Assembly (NCBI GenBank): GCA_013373175.1
Contig: JABXII010000006.1
Span: forward strand, 112,813-176,812
Direction: 5' to 3'
Source: Campylobacteraceae bacterium
Lineage (GTDB): Bacteria; Campylobacterota; Campylobacteria; Campylobacterales; Arcobacteraceae
DNA: 64,000 nucleotides
Part shown: piece after piece, positions 9,995 to 18,727 of the stretch
How the letters are laid out: each line of letters starts with the position of its first letter
How positions within the stretch are numbered: the stretch's first letter is position 1
Translations under genes and position numbers: made by a program
The notes under the pieces: generated by a model
What the model was told of the DNA's origin: nothing
The model's database searches: none
The model's input: only the letters and a program-made list of their open reading frames with translations

Positions 9995-11032
9995 TTATAT
10001 CTCTTCTAGCTTACTTAAATAAAAATCTGTTTTGAAAAGCTTTGAAGGATTAACTATATTTTCAAAAGCAGCTCCTGCAATTCCTATTTCTAAATTTTGT
10101 GGAAATATCTTTTTATCTTTTCTTATTTCTTCAACAATTAAAGCTACATCAATCAAACTAGCTTTTAAAGTAGCGGAAAAAATCACATAATCAGGTCTAA
10201 ATTCCATTATTGCTTTTTTTATCTCTTTTGTAGGCATACTAGTACCTAAAGAAGTAACTTTATACCCTAGTTTTCTATATACTAATGCTGCTATTTTTAT
10301 TGCAAGACCATGATATTCATGGGGTGCTACTGTCAAAAAAATATGCTTATCTTTACTTTTATTCTCTTCTAAATTTTCAATAATATTTAAAATAACTGCT
10401 TCTAAAGTATTTGTTGCTATATGCTCTTTTGCTACTGAAATTTCATTTGATTCCCATCTAAAACCAACATATTTCATAGCATTTGATATTGTAGTGTTAT
10501 AAGTTTCTAAAAACTCTTTTATATTAGATACATTATTAGTAAAGTATTCAGTTATATAAGGACTGTTTCCAATTATTAAATTTTTTGCAAAATCAACAGC
10601 TTCAACATCATCCAAAATATATCTTTTATATGAAGCTTCTTTCTTTAGGTCTTCATGTTTATCTTCAAGTTCATTTGCCAAGGATTCAATTTCAATACAA
10701 TCTAGTTTTAACATATGTTTTTTACAAACTTCTTCAAAAAGTCTATTTAACAAAATAAAAAAATCTAAATCTACTTTTTTAAAAAAATAGACTCTATACA
10801 GCCAAAGTTGGTACTCCAAAAAGAAACTAGCCTTTTGGAAATAAAAGGCTACAAGAATCATTTTAAAGTGATACTTTATTATGTAATGTATCTCATTTTC
10901 ATGTATTATTTGTAAAGTATCTATAACTATTGGCAAAGTCGAATTTCTTATTTGCTCTTCTAAATCCAATGTTATTTCAAAAGAGTGTCGTTGCAAGGCT
11001 TCATAAACTTTTTTTCTTTCATTAATCTTCAT
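9995..11032 (-). CDS. cobalamin-binding sensor protein (CarH/LitR-like B12 module, no DNA-binding domain)
   Basis: 345 residues from the ATG at 11032, chosen because GGAG lies 8 bp upstream; a longer frame reading into the preceding gene is less likely. N-terminal ~125 residues are helical and not recognised. Residues ~140-225 match the helical cap of B12 sensors, ending RWESNEISVAKEHIATN. Trp193 and Glu203 are ten residues apart like the Trp/Glu pair that shields the adenosyl group in CarH, but the His that follows this Trp in CarH is Glu194 here. The Rossmann part has APHEYHGLAI, where His241 is the candidate lower cobalt ligand. No MerR-type HTH is present. It overlaps the GGDEF-EAL gene by 11 bp, so the two are translationally coupled. 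Confidence 0.8.
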   Translation of the reverse strand: MKINERKKVYEALQRHSFEITLDLEEQIRNSTLPIVIDTLQIIHENEIHYIIKYHFKMILVAFYFQKASFFLEYQLWLYRVYFFKKVDLDFFILLNRLFEEVCKKHMLKLDCIEIESLANELEDKHEDLKKEASYKRYILDDVEAVDFAKNLIIGNSPYITEYFTNNVSNIKEFLETYNTTISNAMKYVGFRWESNEISVAKEHIATNTLEAVILNIIENLEENKSKDKHIFLTVAPHEYHGLAIKIAALVYRKLGYKVTSLGTSMPTKEIKKAIMEFRPDYVIFSATLKASLIDVALIVEEIRKDKKIFPQNLEIGIAGAAFENIVNPSKLFKTDFYLSKLEEI

Positions 11033-13385
11033 TTTTAAAACTCCAATCATTTTGGATAATAGATTTGATTGGACTAGGTTTACAGTAATAATAACCTTGT
11101 GCGACATCAACATTAAGTTCTCTTAATATTTTTGTATGTTCTAAAGTTTCAACACCTTCTGCTTGTATTTCATATTTGAAAATATTTGCAATGTTAACTA
11201 TTGCTTTAACCATATCATTATCATCATTATCACTTATCATATCTAAAATAAATGATTTATCAATTTTAATTTTATTAACTGGAAGTTTTTTTAAATAACT
11301 CAAAGAAGAATAACCTGTACCAAAGTCATCTATAGCAATACTTAAACCTTCTTTTCTAAGTTTTTTTAGCACCTCAATTGCTTTTTTGCTATCTTGCATT
11401 ATTGATGTTTCTGTAACCTCTAATTCTATATTTTTAGAAGAAATATTAAATTCATTTAATATATTTCTTACTTTTTGATAATAGTTTTTTTTAGTTAATT
11501 CTTGAGAAGAAACATTTACACTTAATACAAAATTTTTACCAAATTTATTTAATAAAAGAGGAAGTGTCTCACAAGCTTTTTTTAATACGAACTCATCAAT
11601 CTCTTCAATGAAACCATGATGTTCTGCAGATTCAATAAAAATCTCAGGAGAAATAAAACCTTTTTCAGGGTGTTCCCATCTTATAAGTGCTTCAGCACCT
11701 ATTACATTCTCTTTTTTTGTGTCAACTACTAATTGATAATATACTTCAAAGCTTTTTTGTTTTATAGCCTCTTTTAAATCTGTATATAAAGAAACTTTTT
11801 CCATCAAGTCTTCTGTCATAGTTTTATTATAAACCATTACAGAGTTTCTTCCATTTTTCTTAACTTCATACATTGCAGCATCTGCATTTTTTGATAATTC
11901 TTTTGCACTTAATCCATGGGTTGGAAAAATTGAGATTCCAATAGATAAAGAAAGGTAAAATATTTTGCCATCTATGTTAAATGGTTTATTTATCTCATCA
12001 TTTAATTTTTTAGAAATTAAAACAATATCGCTTAACTCTTTGATATTATCAATTATTACATTGAATTCATCTCCACCTATTCTTGCAATAATATCTTCTT
12101 TTCTTAAGACTTTTAAAAAGCGCTTTGCAACCTCTTTTAATACTAAATCTCCTATATCATGACCAGCTGTATCATTTACTTGTTTGAAATTATCTAAGTC
12201 AATAAATAATAAAGCAAATTTTCTAGTGTTTCTAATTGCTTTTTCTATTGTTTTTTTTAGCATATTTTCAAACTGTGACTTGTTTAAAAGTCCTGTTAAG
12301 TGGTCATGATTGGCATAAAAGTAAAGTTTTTTATCTGTCTCTTTTAAAGATGATATATCAGTGAAAATTGCCATATAGTTTAACTCTTTTGTATATTTAT
12401 CTACAACAGTTGTAATAGATAACCACTCAGGATAAACTTCCCCATTTTTTCTTCTATTCCATATTTCTCCTTGCCATGAGCCAATATGTTTTAATGAATC
12501 CCACAAATTTTCATAAAAATATTTGTCATGGACCCCTGATCTTAATATCTTTGGGGATTTTCCAATAACCTCATCTTTAGTGTATCCTGTGATTTTACAA
12601 AAGGCATCATTAATAGTAAATATTTTTCCTTTGTCATCTGTTATTAGAACACCTTCATTACTATGTTCAAAAAACTTTGCTGACTTTCTAAGAGTTTCTA
12701 TTTTCTCTTTTTCTTTAGTCTCTTCTAAACACACCTGTACAATACTATTTTCAGATGATTCATAAAAAAGAGATTTAAACCATTTATTATTTATCTTTTT
12801 TTCAATAGTATAAACTTCTCTTGTTTTTAGATTTTGAACAATTGAAGTAAAGTCTGCTTCACAATTTTTTATATCATCAAAATGAAATTCACTTCTTTTT
12901 TCAATTTCATTAAACCTTGAATAAAGAGTGTTTGCATAAACCAAAAAACCTTTTTTGTTGTATATTGCAATATTTAAAGAAGCACTATCTATTGCATCAA
13001 TAATTGTTTTTTGTTTACTTTGTAAATATTTACTTTTTAGTATTTGATTTGAGGAATCTTTTAAGATATTATCAAATTTATTTATATCAATTGGCTTTGT
13101 TAAATAAAAGATTTTTTGTTCTAAATGCTCTTTAGGTAGTTTTAGTTGCTTATTGAAAAAAGGAGAAATAACTACTAAAAATCCTTCTTCTTTAAAACTA
13201 ATCTTTGATAAGTTTAACACCCCATTTTTATCTTCAATATCAATTATGGTAAGTTTACCATTTAAGGTACAAGATTCAGTTCCTAATAAAACTATTTTAT
13301 CAATCTCATAATCTCTTAGTTTCAATAACTTTTTATAACTATCTTTACTGTTTTTATTCTGTATTATTAAATTAATTAGATTCAT
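11022..13385 (-). CDS. pseudo-receiver-PAS-GGDEF-EAL c-di-GMP enzyme
   Basis: 787 residues. The first ~115 resemble a degenerate receiver: a KIVLLGTES strand and a C-terminal YLTKPIDINKFDNIL with the Lys-Pro pair, but no clear phospho-Asp pocket. A weak PAS region follows, then a good PAS domain at ~235-350. The cyclase domain keeps GGDEF (~434-438). The phosphodiesterase domain keeps EAL (~563), NVSSQEL, ELEVTETSIM, IDDFGTGYSSL and AEGVET, so both activities look intact on paper. No membrane segments. It is the middle gene of the operon: 8 bp behind the CheB-CheR gene and overlapping the B12 sensor gene. It presumably ties the sensory inputs here to c-di-GMP level. Confidence 0.92.
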   Translation of the reverse strand: MNLINLIIQNKNSKDSYKKLLKLRDYEIDKIVLLGTESCTLNGKLTIIDIEDKNGVLNLSKISFKEEGFLVVISPFFNKQLKLPKEHLEQKIFYLTKPIDINKFDNILKDSSNQILKSKYLQSKQKTIIDAIDSASLNIAIYNKKGFLVYANTLYSRFNEIEKRSEFHFDDIKNCEADFTSIVQNLKTREVYTIEKKINNKWFKSLFYESSENSIVQVCLEETKEKEKIETLRKSAKFFEHSNEGVLITDDKGKIFTINDAFCKITGYTKDEVIGKSPKILRSGVHDKYFYENLWDSLKHIGSWQGEIWNRRKNGEVYPEWLSITTVVDKYTKELNYMAIFTDISSLKETDKKLYFYANHDHLTGLLNKSQFENMLKKTIEKAIRNTRKFALLFIDLDNFKQVNDTAGHDIGDLVLKEVAKRFLKVLRKEDIIARIGGDEFNVIIDNIKELSDIVLISKKLNDEINKPFNIDGKIFYLSLSIGISIFPTHGLSAKELSKNADAAMYEVKKNGRNSVMVYNKTMTEDLMEKVSLYTDLKEAIKQKSFEVYYQLVVDTKKENVIGAEALIRWEHPEKGFISPEIFIESAEHHGFIEEIDEFVLKKACETLPLLLNKFGKNFVLSVNVSSQELTKKNYYQKVRNILNEFNISSKNIELEVTETSIMQDSKKAIEVLKKLRKEGLSIAIDDFGTGYSSLSYLKKLPVNKIKIDKSFILDMISDNDDNDMVKAIVNIANIFKYEIQAEGVETLEHTKILRELNVDVAQGYYYCKPSPIKSIIQNDWSFKNED

Positions 13386-13393
13386 TTTTGACC

Positions 13394-16300
13394 TTAAATC
13401 TGAATTGAAACAGTTAATTGTTCTTTATAGGTATAATCAAATTTAAAAGAAAAGACTTCAAGAAGTTTATTTAAAAAGGATACTTGCTCTTTTGTATTTA
13501 TTTTTATATCTGATTTTAAAACTAAATATTCTTCACCTTTAATCTCTTTTTCACTTAATTCTAAAGATATAGTTTCTAAATCAAGTCCCTTTGATAATTT
13601 TACATAAAAATCAAAAACACTATACATGTTTTCATAAAGCTTTTTAACACCAACTATTTTTCTTTCATCATTTTTAACTCTATTTTTACAATAAATTATT
13701 TCATTATCAAAACTATTTAAAAAACTATTTATACTACTATATAAAGACTCTTCTTTAAAGTGTATATCATTAGTATAAAAATTTATTTTTTCTTCTAATA
13801 TTGAAGAGATAAGGTTAATCTTCTTATTACCTTGAGTAAGTTCTTTTTCATTTCCTTCTATACTATTTAGATGTAAAGAAAGTTCACCTAAAAGATTTCT
13901 AATATTAGAATTAATATCCAATAAAGATGTCTCAAAAAGACTTAAACTACTATTTTCAAATAGATTTTTATTTTTATGACTTAATCTTTGTTCATATTGG
14001 CTAATATTGTTTTGTAGAGTGTGGTTTTCTGTTAAATTTTCTATACAGAATACTGCCCCTTGAAAGTTTCCATCAAAATCAAATTGAGGAGAACCACTTA
14101 CAGATAAGAAAATTCTTTTATTTCCTCTTTTTATTGATTGGTTTATATTATAGACTGGTTCAAATGTTCTTTTGATTATATAAAAAGGAAGCTCTTCTTC
14201 TAAAAAATCTTCCCCTGAAAAAGTTTTTATATTCCATTCTTTACTATCATAAGTTCTCTTTAGAATTTCATTTCTGTTTATCTCAAATAAATCTAAAGCA
14301 AAGTTATTAGCAAAAGTTAATTTTCCATGGCTATCTACCATTGTTATGGCAATTGGAGCTGTGTTTAAAACTGCTTCTTTAATCTCTTTTTGTTTTCTAT
14401 ACTCTTCTGTTTTATTTCCTAATTTAGAAGTTAACTCTTCAAGTTGTTTTGCTCTTTTGTCCTTATCTTCATATAAAACTCTTAACTCAGAATAAGCAGT
14501 TTGAAGCTCTTCATTTGTACTTTGAAGCTCTTCATTTGTTGTTTCTAATTCTTCATTTGAACTTTGCAACTCTTCATTTGAACTTTGAAGTTCTTCATTT
14601 AAACTTTGCATCTCTTCATATGAAGTTTCTAACTCTTCTATAACATTTTGTAAATGAGATTTTGTACTATCTAATTCTTGATTTAATTTTTGAATTAACT
14701 CATTTTCATCACCTTCATAAACAATATTTCCCTTTATCTGGTGAGACTCTTCTGACTGAAAAAATATAGTATATAACCAATCATCACTCTTTTCATCTTT
14801 TACAGGAGTTACTATAAGTCTTACGTATCTAACAATATCTTCAAAAATAGTAACTGACCTAAACTGTGTGGTTTGTACAGTTTTTTCCTTTGAAGATTTG
14901 TTTAAGGCATTTCTTAAATCTAAGGAAATATCATCATTTAACAATTTGAAAATATTATTACTTATCTTTCCTTCTCTTGGTTTTATATAAGGAATATCAC
15001 CTTTTATATAAACAATATCATTTGAAGAGTTTACTACTACACAACTTTTTAATAAAACTTCTTTTAAAGCATCAGTAACAACACTTTCTAAAAACTCTTC
15101 TTCATTTCTTATTTTTAAACTATTGCTTTCAATTAATTCTGCTTTTTTATAGCCAGAAGAATAGTTATATAGTTTTGGAGGTTCTTTTATTCCAGTAAAC
15201 TGTGATTTAAAAATCTTTGCAGTTTTATCTATTAGACTAAATAAATCAATATGTTGTCCAATTGATTCTGATTTTCCTAAAAATAATATTCCATTGTCAC
15301 GAAGTGCATAATGAATAATTGGGAAGAATTTGTTTTGCAAATCATTACTAAAATATATAAGCATATTTCTACAGGTTATTAAATCAAGTCTTAAAAAAGG
15401 TGAGTCACTAATAATATTGTGTTTAGAAAATATTACTAATTCTCGAAGTGATTTTTTTATCTCAAAATGATTCTTTTGTACAGTAAAATATTTTTTTATT
15501 ATCTCTTTATCAACACCTTCAAATGAAGTTTCTGGATAAATACCAGTTCTTGCTATTTTTAAAGATTCATCATCTATATCCGTTGCAAAGATTTTAATTT
15601 TGTACTTAGATATTTTTTCTTTTAGAATTTCTGATAAAAGAATAGCTACAGAATATGCTTCTTCTCCTGTTGAGCAACCAATTGACCAAAATCTTACTTC
15701 TTCACCTTGCTCTTTTTTAGAGATAATTGTTTTAATCTGCGCTTCTAATTTTTCAAATGCTTCATTATCTCTAAAAAATGCAGTTACTCCAATTAAGATA
15801 TCATGATAAAGATTGTTTAGTTCATCATTTGAATCAGATAATATTTTAATATACTCTTGTAAAGATTTAAGCTTTAAAGCTGCTAATCTTCTTTCTATTC
15901 TTCTTACTAAAGTATTCTTTTTATATAAAGAGAAGTCAACACCAAATTCATTAAAAAGTAGTCTATAAATTTGCTGTAAAATTCTATCATTTACTGATAA
16001 CTCTAGTTTTTCATCTAAAGATGCTACTATATCACTTATCTCTGAACCTAATTTTTCAATAGAAACGACAAGGTCAACTTTTCCTGTATTAATTGCAGAA
16101 AAAGGCATGCCATCATATTTTGCAGTTGCTGGAGCTTGGGCTATTGTTATTCCACCTTCTGCTTTTATAGCTCTAATTCCATGGGCTCCATCACTACCTG
16201 TTCCAGAAAGAATAATTCCTATTGCATTCTCTTTAAAATCTCTTGCTAAAGATGAAAAGAAATAGTTTACTGAAGGTTTAGGACCAAAGGATTGTTCAAG

Positions 16301-16588
16301 TGTTTTTAAAAACAATTTACCATTTTTTACATATATATCAGTGTTTTCAGGAGTCATATAAATAGTTTTTGCTTTGATTTTAAGACCATTTTTTACTTCA
16401 ATTACGGGAATATTTGTAGTTCTTGATAGTAAATCAACCATCATACTTTTGTGAGTAGGACTTAAGTGTTGTGCAATCACAAAAGCACAATTATCAACTT
16501 CACTTAAATTTGAAAGCATAGTTTGTAAAGCTTCCAAACCCCCTGCACTTGAACCAATTCCAACAACTACTAAATCGTCTTTTGACAT
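13394..16588 (-). CDS. CheB-CheR-PAS fusion with a decayed kinase-like C-terminus
   Basis: 1064 residues. CheB-type methylesterase at ~1-190 with catalytic Ser14 (GSSAGG), His41 (AQHLSP) and Asp133 (GTGSDGAHG), but no receiver domain. CheR-type methyltransferase at ~205-470, with the SAM-binding FWSIGCSTGEEAYS and LITCRNMLIYF. A coiled coil at ~645-765 contains tandem heptads of the NEELQSS type, then a PAS domain (~770-880). The last ~180 residues sit where a histidine kinase follows in relatives, but no H-box, DxGxG or G-x-G lid is visible. First gene of the operon with the GGDEF-EAL and B12 genes. Such fusions signal outside the core chemotaxis arrays in relatives. Confidence 0.92.
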   Translation of the reverse strand: MSKDDLVVVGIGSSAGGLEALQTMLSNLSEVDNCAFVIAQHLSPTHKSMMVDLLSRTTNIPVIEVKNGLKIKAKTIYMTPENTDIYVKNGKLFLKTLEQSFGPKPSVNYFFSSLARDFKENAIGIILSGTGSDGAHGIRAIKAEGGITIAQAPATAKYDGMPFSAINTGKVDLVVSIEKLGSEISDIVASLDEKLELSVNDRILQQIYRLLFNEFGVDFSLYKKNTLVRRIERRLAALKLKSLQEYIKILSDSNDELNNLYHDILIGVTAFFRDNEAFEKLEAQIKTIISKKEQGEEVRFWSIGCSTGEEAYSVAILLSEILKEKISKYKIKIFATDIDDESLKIARTGIYPETSFEGVDKEIIKKYFTVQKNHFEIKKSLRELVIFSKHNIISDSPFLRLDLITCRNMLIYFSNDLQNKFFPIIHYALRDNGILFLGKSESIGQHIDLFSLIDKTAKIFKSQFTGIKEPPKLYNYSSGYKKAELIESNSLKIRNEEEFLESVVTDALKEVLLKSCVVVNSSNDIVYIKGDIPYIKPREGKISNNIFKLLNDDISLDLRNALNKSSKEKTVQTTQFRSVTIFEDIVRYVRLIVTPVKDEKSDDWLYTIFFQSEESHQIKGNIVYEGDENELIQKLNQELDSTKSHLQNVIEELETSYEEMQSLNEELQSSNEELQSSNEELETTNEELQSTNEELQTAYSELRVLYEDKDKRAKQLEELTSKLGNKTEEYRKQKEIKEAVLNTAPIAITMVDSHGKLTFANNFALDLFEINRNEILKRTYDSKEWNIKTFSGEDFLEEELPFYIIKRTFEPVYNINQSIKRGNKRIFLSVSGSPQFDFDGNFQGAVFCIENLTENHTLQNNISQYEQRLSHKNKNLFENSSLSLFETSLLDINSNIRNLLGELSLHLNSIEGNEKELTQGNKKINLISSILEEKINFYTNDIHFKEESLYSSINSFLNSFDNEIIYCKNRVKNDERKIVGVKKLYENMYSVFDFYVKLSKGLDLETISLELSEKEIKGEEYLVLKSDIKINTKEQVSFLNKLLEVFSFKFDYTYKEQLTVSIQI
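14501..14612 (-). repeat. 21-bp tandem repeat coding heptads of a coiled coil
   Basis: About five 21-bp units, each coding a seven-residue N-E-E-L-Q/E-S/T-S/T/A heptad inside the CheB-CheR-PAS protein. The DNA similarity follows from the heptad code. The motif is widespread in this fusion family. Confidence 0.8.
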
Positions 16589-16722
16589 ATAAATCCTTGA
16601 GCTTTAATGGATATATTTTACCTTGTAATTTTTAATATCTATATAAATTTTTTAATTATTGTTTTTATATAACAATTTTTTTGATATTATTTCATTTAAA
16701 TAGAAACAAGGCTTGAAGCAAA

Positions 16723-17682
16723 ATGAAACTCTTTTTACAAAAAATATTTTACCTTATTATTATGCTTTTTATTATAAGTCTTATTTCCTTTATTGCTATA
16801 AACTTAGCTCCAAACTCTTTTTTTGCAAGTGGAGAACTAAACCCAAATATTACAAAAGAGTCTATTGAGCAACTAAAAGCTATTTATGGTTTAGACAAAC
16901 CTCTTTATGTGCAGTTTTTCTCTTGGATTTGGGCAATTTTACATCTTGATTTTGGAATCTCTTTTGCAAGTGGAGAGCTTGTGAAAAATGAGATTTTACA
17001 AAGACTTCCTGTAACATTAACATTAAATATTATTTCAATGTTTTTAATCTTTATTATTTCACTTTACTTAGGAGTAAAAGCAGCATTAAATAAAAACTCT
17101 TTATTTGATAAGTTTGCTAGTCAACTTTCACTTGTAAGTTTTTCTATGCCTTCATTTTATTTAGCATTAATTGCTATCATGATTTTCTCAATTTATTTAG
17201 AAATACTTCCTATTGCTGGGCTTCATTCAGTTGCAGATGATGGAAGTTTAAATTACTATTTAGACTATGCGTGGCACTTAATTTTACCAATTGCTATTAT
17301 GACCTTCGCAGGAATTGGAAGTTTAACCCTTTATGTTCGCTCACTTGTAATTGAGATTTTAAAATCTGATTATATCTTCTTTGCAAAGGCAAGAGGTCTT
17401 ACAAAAAATCAGATTCTTAGATACTATATTTTGCCAAACCTTTATCCACCAGTTATAACCTTACTTGGATTATCACTTCCAGGGATAATAGGAGGAAGTG
17501 TTATCTTAGAATCGATTTTTTCTATAAATGGAATGGGTTTACTATTTTTCCAAAGTGCTTTAAGTCATGATTACCCTGTTATTATGGGAATACTTATCAT
17601 TGGAGCTTTACTTACACTTTTAGGAAATATGATTGCTGATTTAATCTTACTAAAGCTAAATCCAAATTATGATGCAAAATAG
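16723..17682 (+). CDS. orphan OppB/DppB-type ABC transporter permease
   Basis: 319 residues with six hydrophobic segments. It has the permease hallmark of dipeptide/oligopeptide/nickel importers: N-terminal FISLISFIAINLAPNSF, the YGLDKPLYVQFFSW segment, and the cytoplasmic EAA-type loop YIFFAKARGLTKNQILRYYI (Ala-x-x-x-Gly spacing) that docks the ATPase. No substrate-binding protein, second permease or ATPase lies nearby. It must pair with subunits encoded elsewhere or work in another setting. It is divergent from the CheB-CheR gene, and panC follows 68 bp downstream. Substrate not assignable. Confidence 0.85.
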   Translation: MKLFLQKIFYLIIMLFIISLISFIAINLAPNSFFASGELNPNITKESIEQLKAIYGLDKPLYVQFFSWIWAILHLDFGISFASGELVKNEILQRLPVTLTLNIISMFLIFIISLYLGVKAALNKNSLFDKFASQLSLVSFSMPSFYLALIAIMIFSIYLEILPIAGLHSVADDGSLNYYLDYAWHLILPIAIMTFAGIGSLTLYVRSLVIEILKSDYIFFAKARGLTKNQILRYYILPNLYPPVITLLGLSLPGIIGGSVILESIFSINGMGLLFFQSALSHDYPVIMGILIIGALLTLLGNMIADLILLKLNPNYDAK

Positions 17683-17750
17683 TTAGAATTTCTTAGGTAT
17701 TTAGCAATTTTTTTATACACTTTCGCAAAAGAAACTTGATAAGGAAAGTC

Positions 17751-18572
17751 TTGAAAATTTTAAAAACGATAGAAGAACTTCAAGAAGTGACTTCTTCTAA
17801 TAAAACTAAAACTACAGGTTTTGTTCCAACAATGGGAGCACTACATGATGGACATATCTCTTTAATAAAACAAGCAAGAAATGAAAATGAAGTAGTTGTA
17901 GTTTCTATCTTTGTAAATCCAACACAATTTCTTCCAGGGGAAGATTTAGATGCTTATCCAAGACGTGACGAAGCAGATAAAAAAATATGTGAAATGTGTA
18001 AGGTTGATTATCTATTTATGCCTGATATTTCTACAATGTATACAGAAGAAGAAGTACTAATAAAAGCCCCTAATAATAGTTATGTACTAGAAGGAAAATC
18101 TAGACCAGGTCATTTTGATGGGGTTTTACAAGTAGTACTTAAACTGTTTAATTTAGTTCAACCTACACGTGCTTATTTTGGCAAAAAAGATGCACAACAA
18201 TTAACTCTTATTCAACAAATGGTTAAAAATCTATTTTTACCAATTGAAATAGTTCCTTGTGAAATAGTTAGAGAAAAAGATGGCTTAGCCCTTAGTTCTA
18301 GAAATGTTTACTTAGATGAAACTCAAAGAAAAGATGCTCTTTTAATCTCTAAAGCTTTATATGGGGCTGCTTCACTTGTAGGGAAAGGTGAGTTAAAAGC
18401 AAGTAAATTAAAAGAAAAGATGCAAGAAGTAATGCAAACTTTAGATGTAGAGTATATTGCTATTGTAGATAGAAATTTTAATCAAATTGAAAAGCTTGAA
18501 TTAAAGAATTCAATTATACTTGTAGTTGCTAGATTTGGAAATACAAGACTACTTGATAATCTTTGGCTATAA
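17751..18572 (+). CDS. panC: pantothenate synthetase
   Basis: 273 residues from the TTG at 17751. An in-frame TTG at 17736 exists, but AAGGAA at 17741-17746 fits only the second start, which also gives the family N-terminus [11 protein letters not shown]. The enzyme joins pantoate and beta-alanine with ATP to make pantothenate, the CoA precursor. Seen: [17 protein letters not shown] (the HIGH-type nucleotide motif), [26 protein letters not shown] and [10 protein letters not shown], then [13 protein letters not shown] (KMSKS-like loop). A 14-bp hairpin follows the stop. Confidence 0.96.
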   Translation: MKILKTIEELQEVTSSNKTKTTGFVPTMGALHDGHISLIKQARNENEVVVVSIFVNPTQFLPGEDLDAYPRRDEADKKICEMCKVDYLFMPDISTMYTEEEVLIKAPNNSYVLEGKSRPGHFDGVLQVVLKLFNLVQPTRAYFGKKDAQQLTLIQQMVKNLFLPIEIVPCEIVREKDGLALSSRNVYLDETQRKDALLISKALYGAASLVGKGELKASKLKEKMQEVMQTLDVEYIAIVDRNFNQIEKLELKNSIILVVARFGNTRLLDNLWL

Positions 18573-18575
18573 AAA

Positions 18576-18604
18576 TAAGATGTACTATTAAATAGTACAT
18601 CTTA
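18576..18604 (+). terminator. hairpin after panC
   Basis: Perfect 14-bp inverted repeat (TAAGATGTACTATT and its complement, 1 nt apart), 3 bp past the panC stop codon. The following T run is poor, but stem length and position argue for a transcript end. Confidence 0.55.
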
Positions 18605-18727
18605 AAACTTCTCTTTCATCTTTATGATTTATGATATAAAATTAATATAAAACTTTCAGCTAATATAATTTACAAAATTTTTATATTATGCTAAAATTCG
18701 CAAAAAACTTAAAAAGATAAAAAAAGA

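Noticed and set aside
11033..11113. Longer N-terminus for the cobalamin-binding protein
   Set aside because: It would run 81 bp further into the GGDEF-EAL gene. The ATG at 11032 has GGAG 8 bp upstream.
14501..14612. 21-bp direct repeats as possible iterons or a regulatory array
   Set aside because: They are heptad codons (NEELQSS type) of a coiled coil inside the CheB-CheR-PAS gene.
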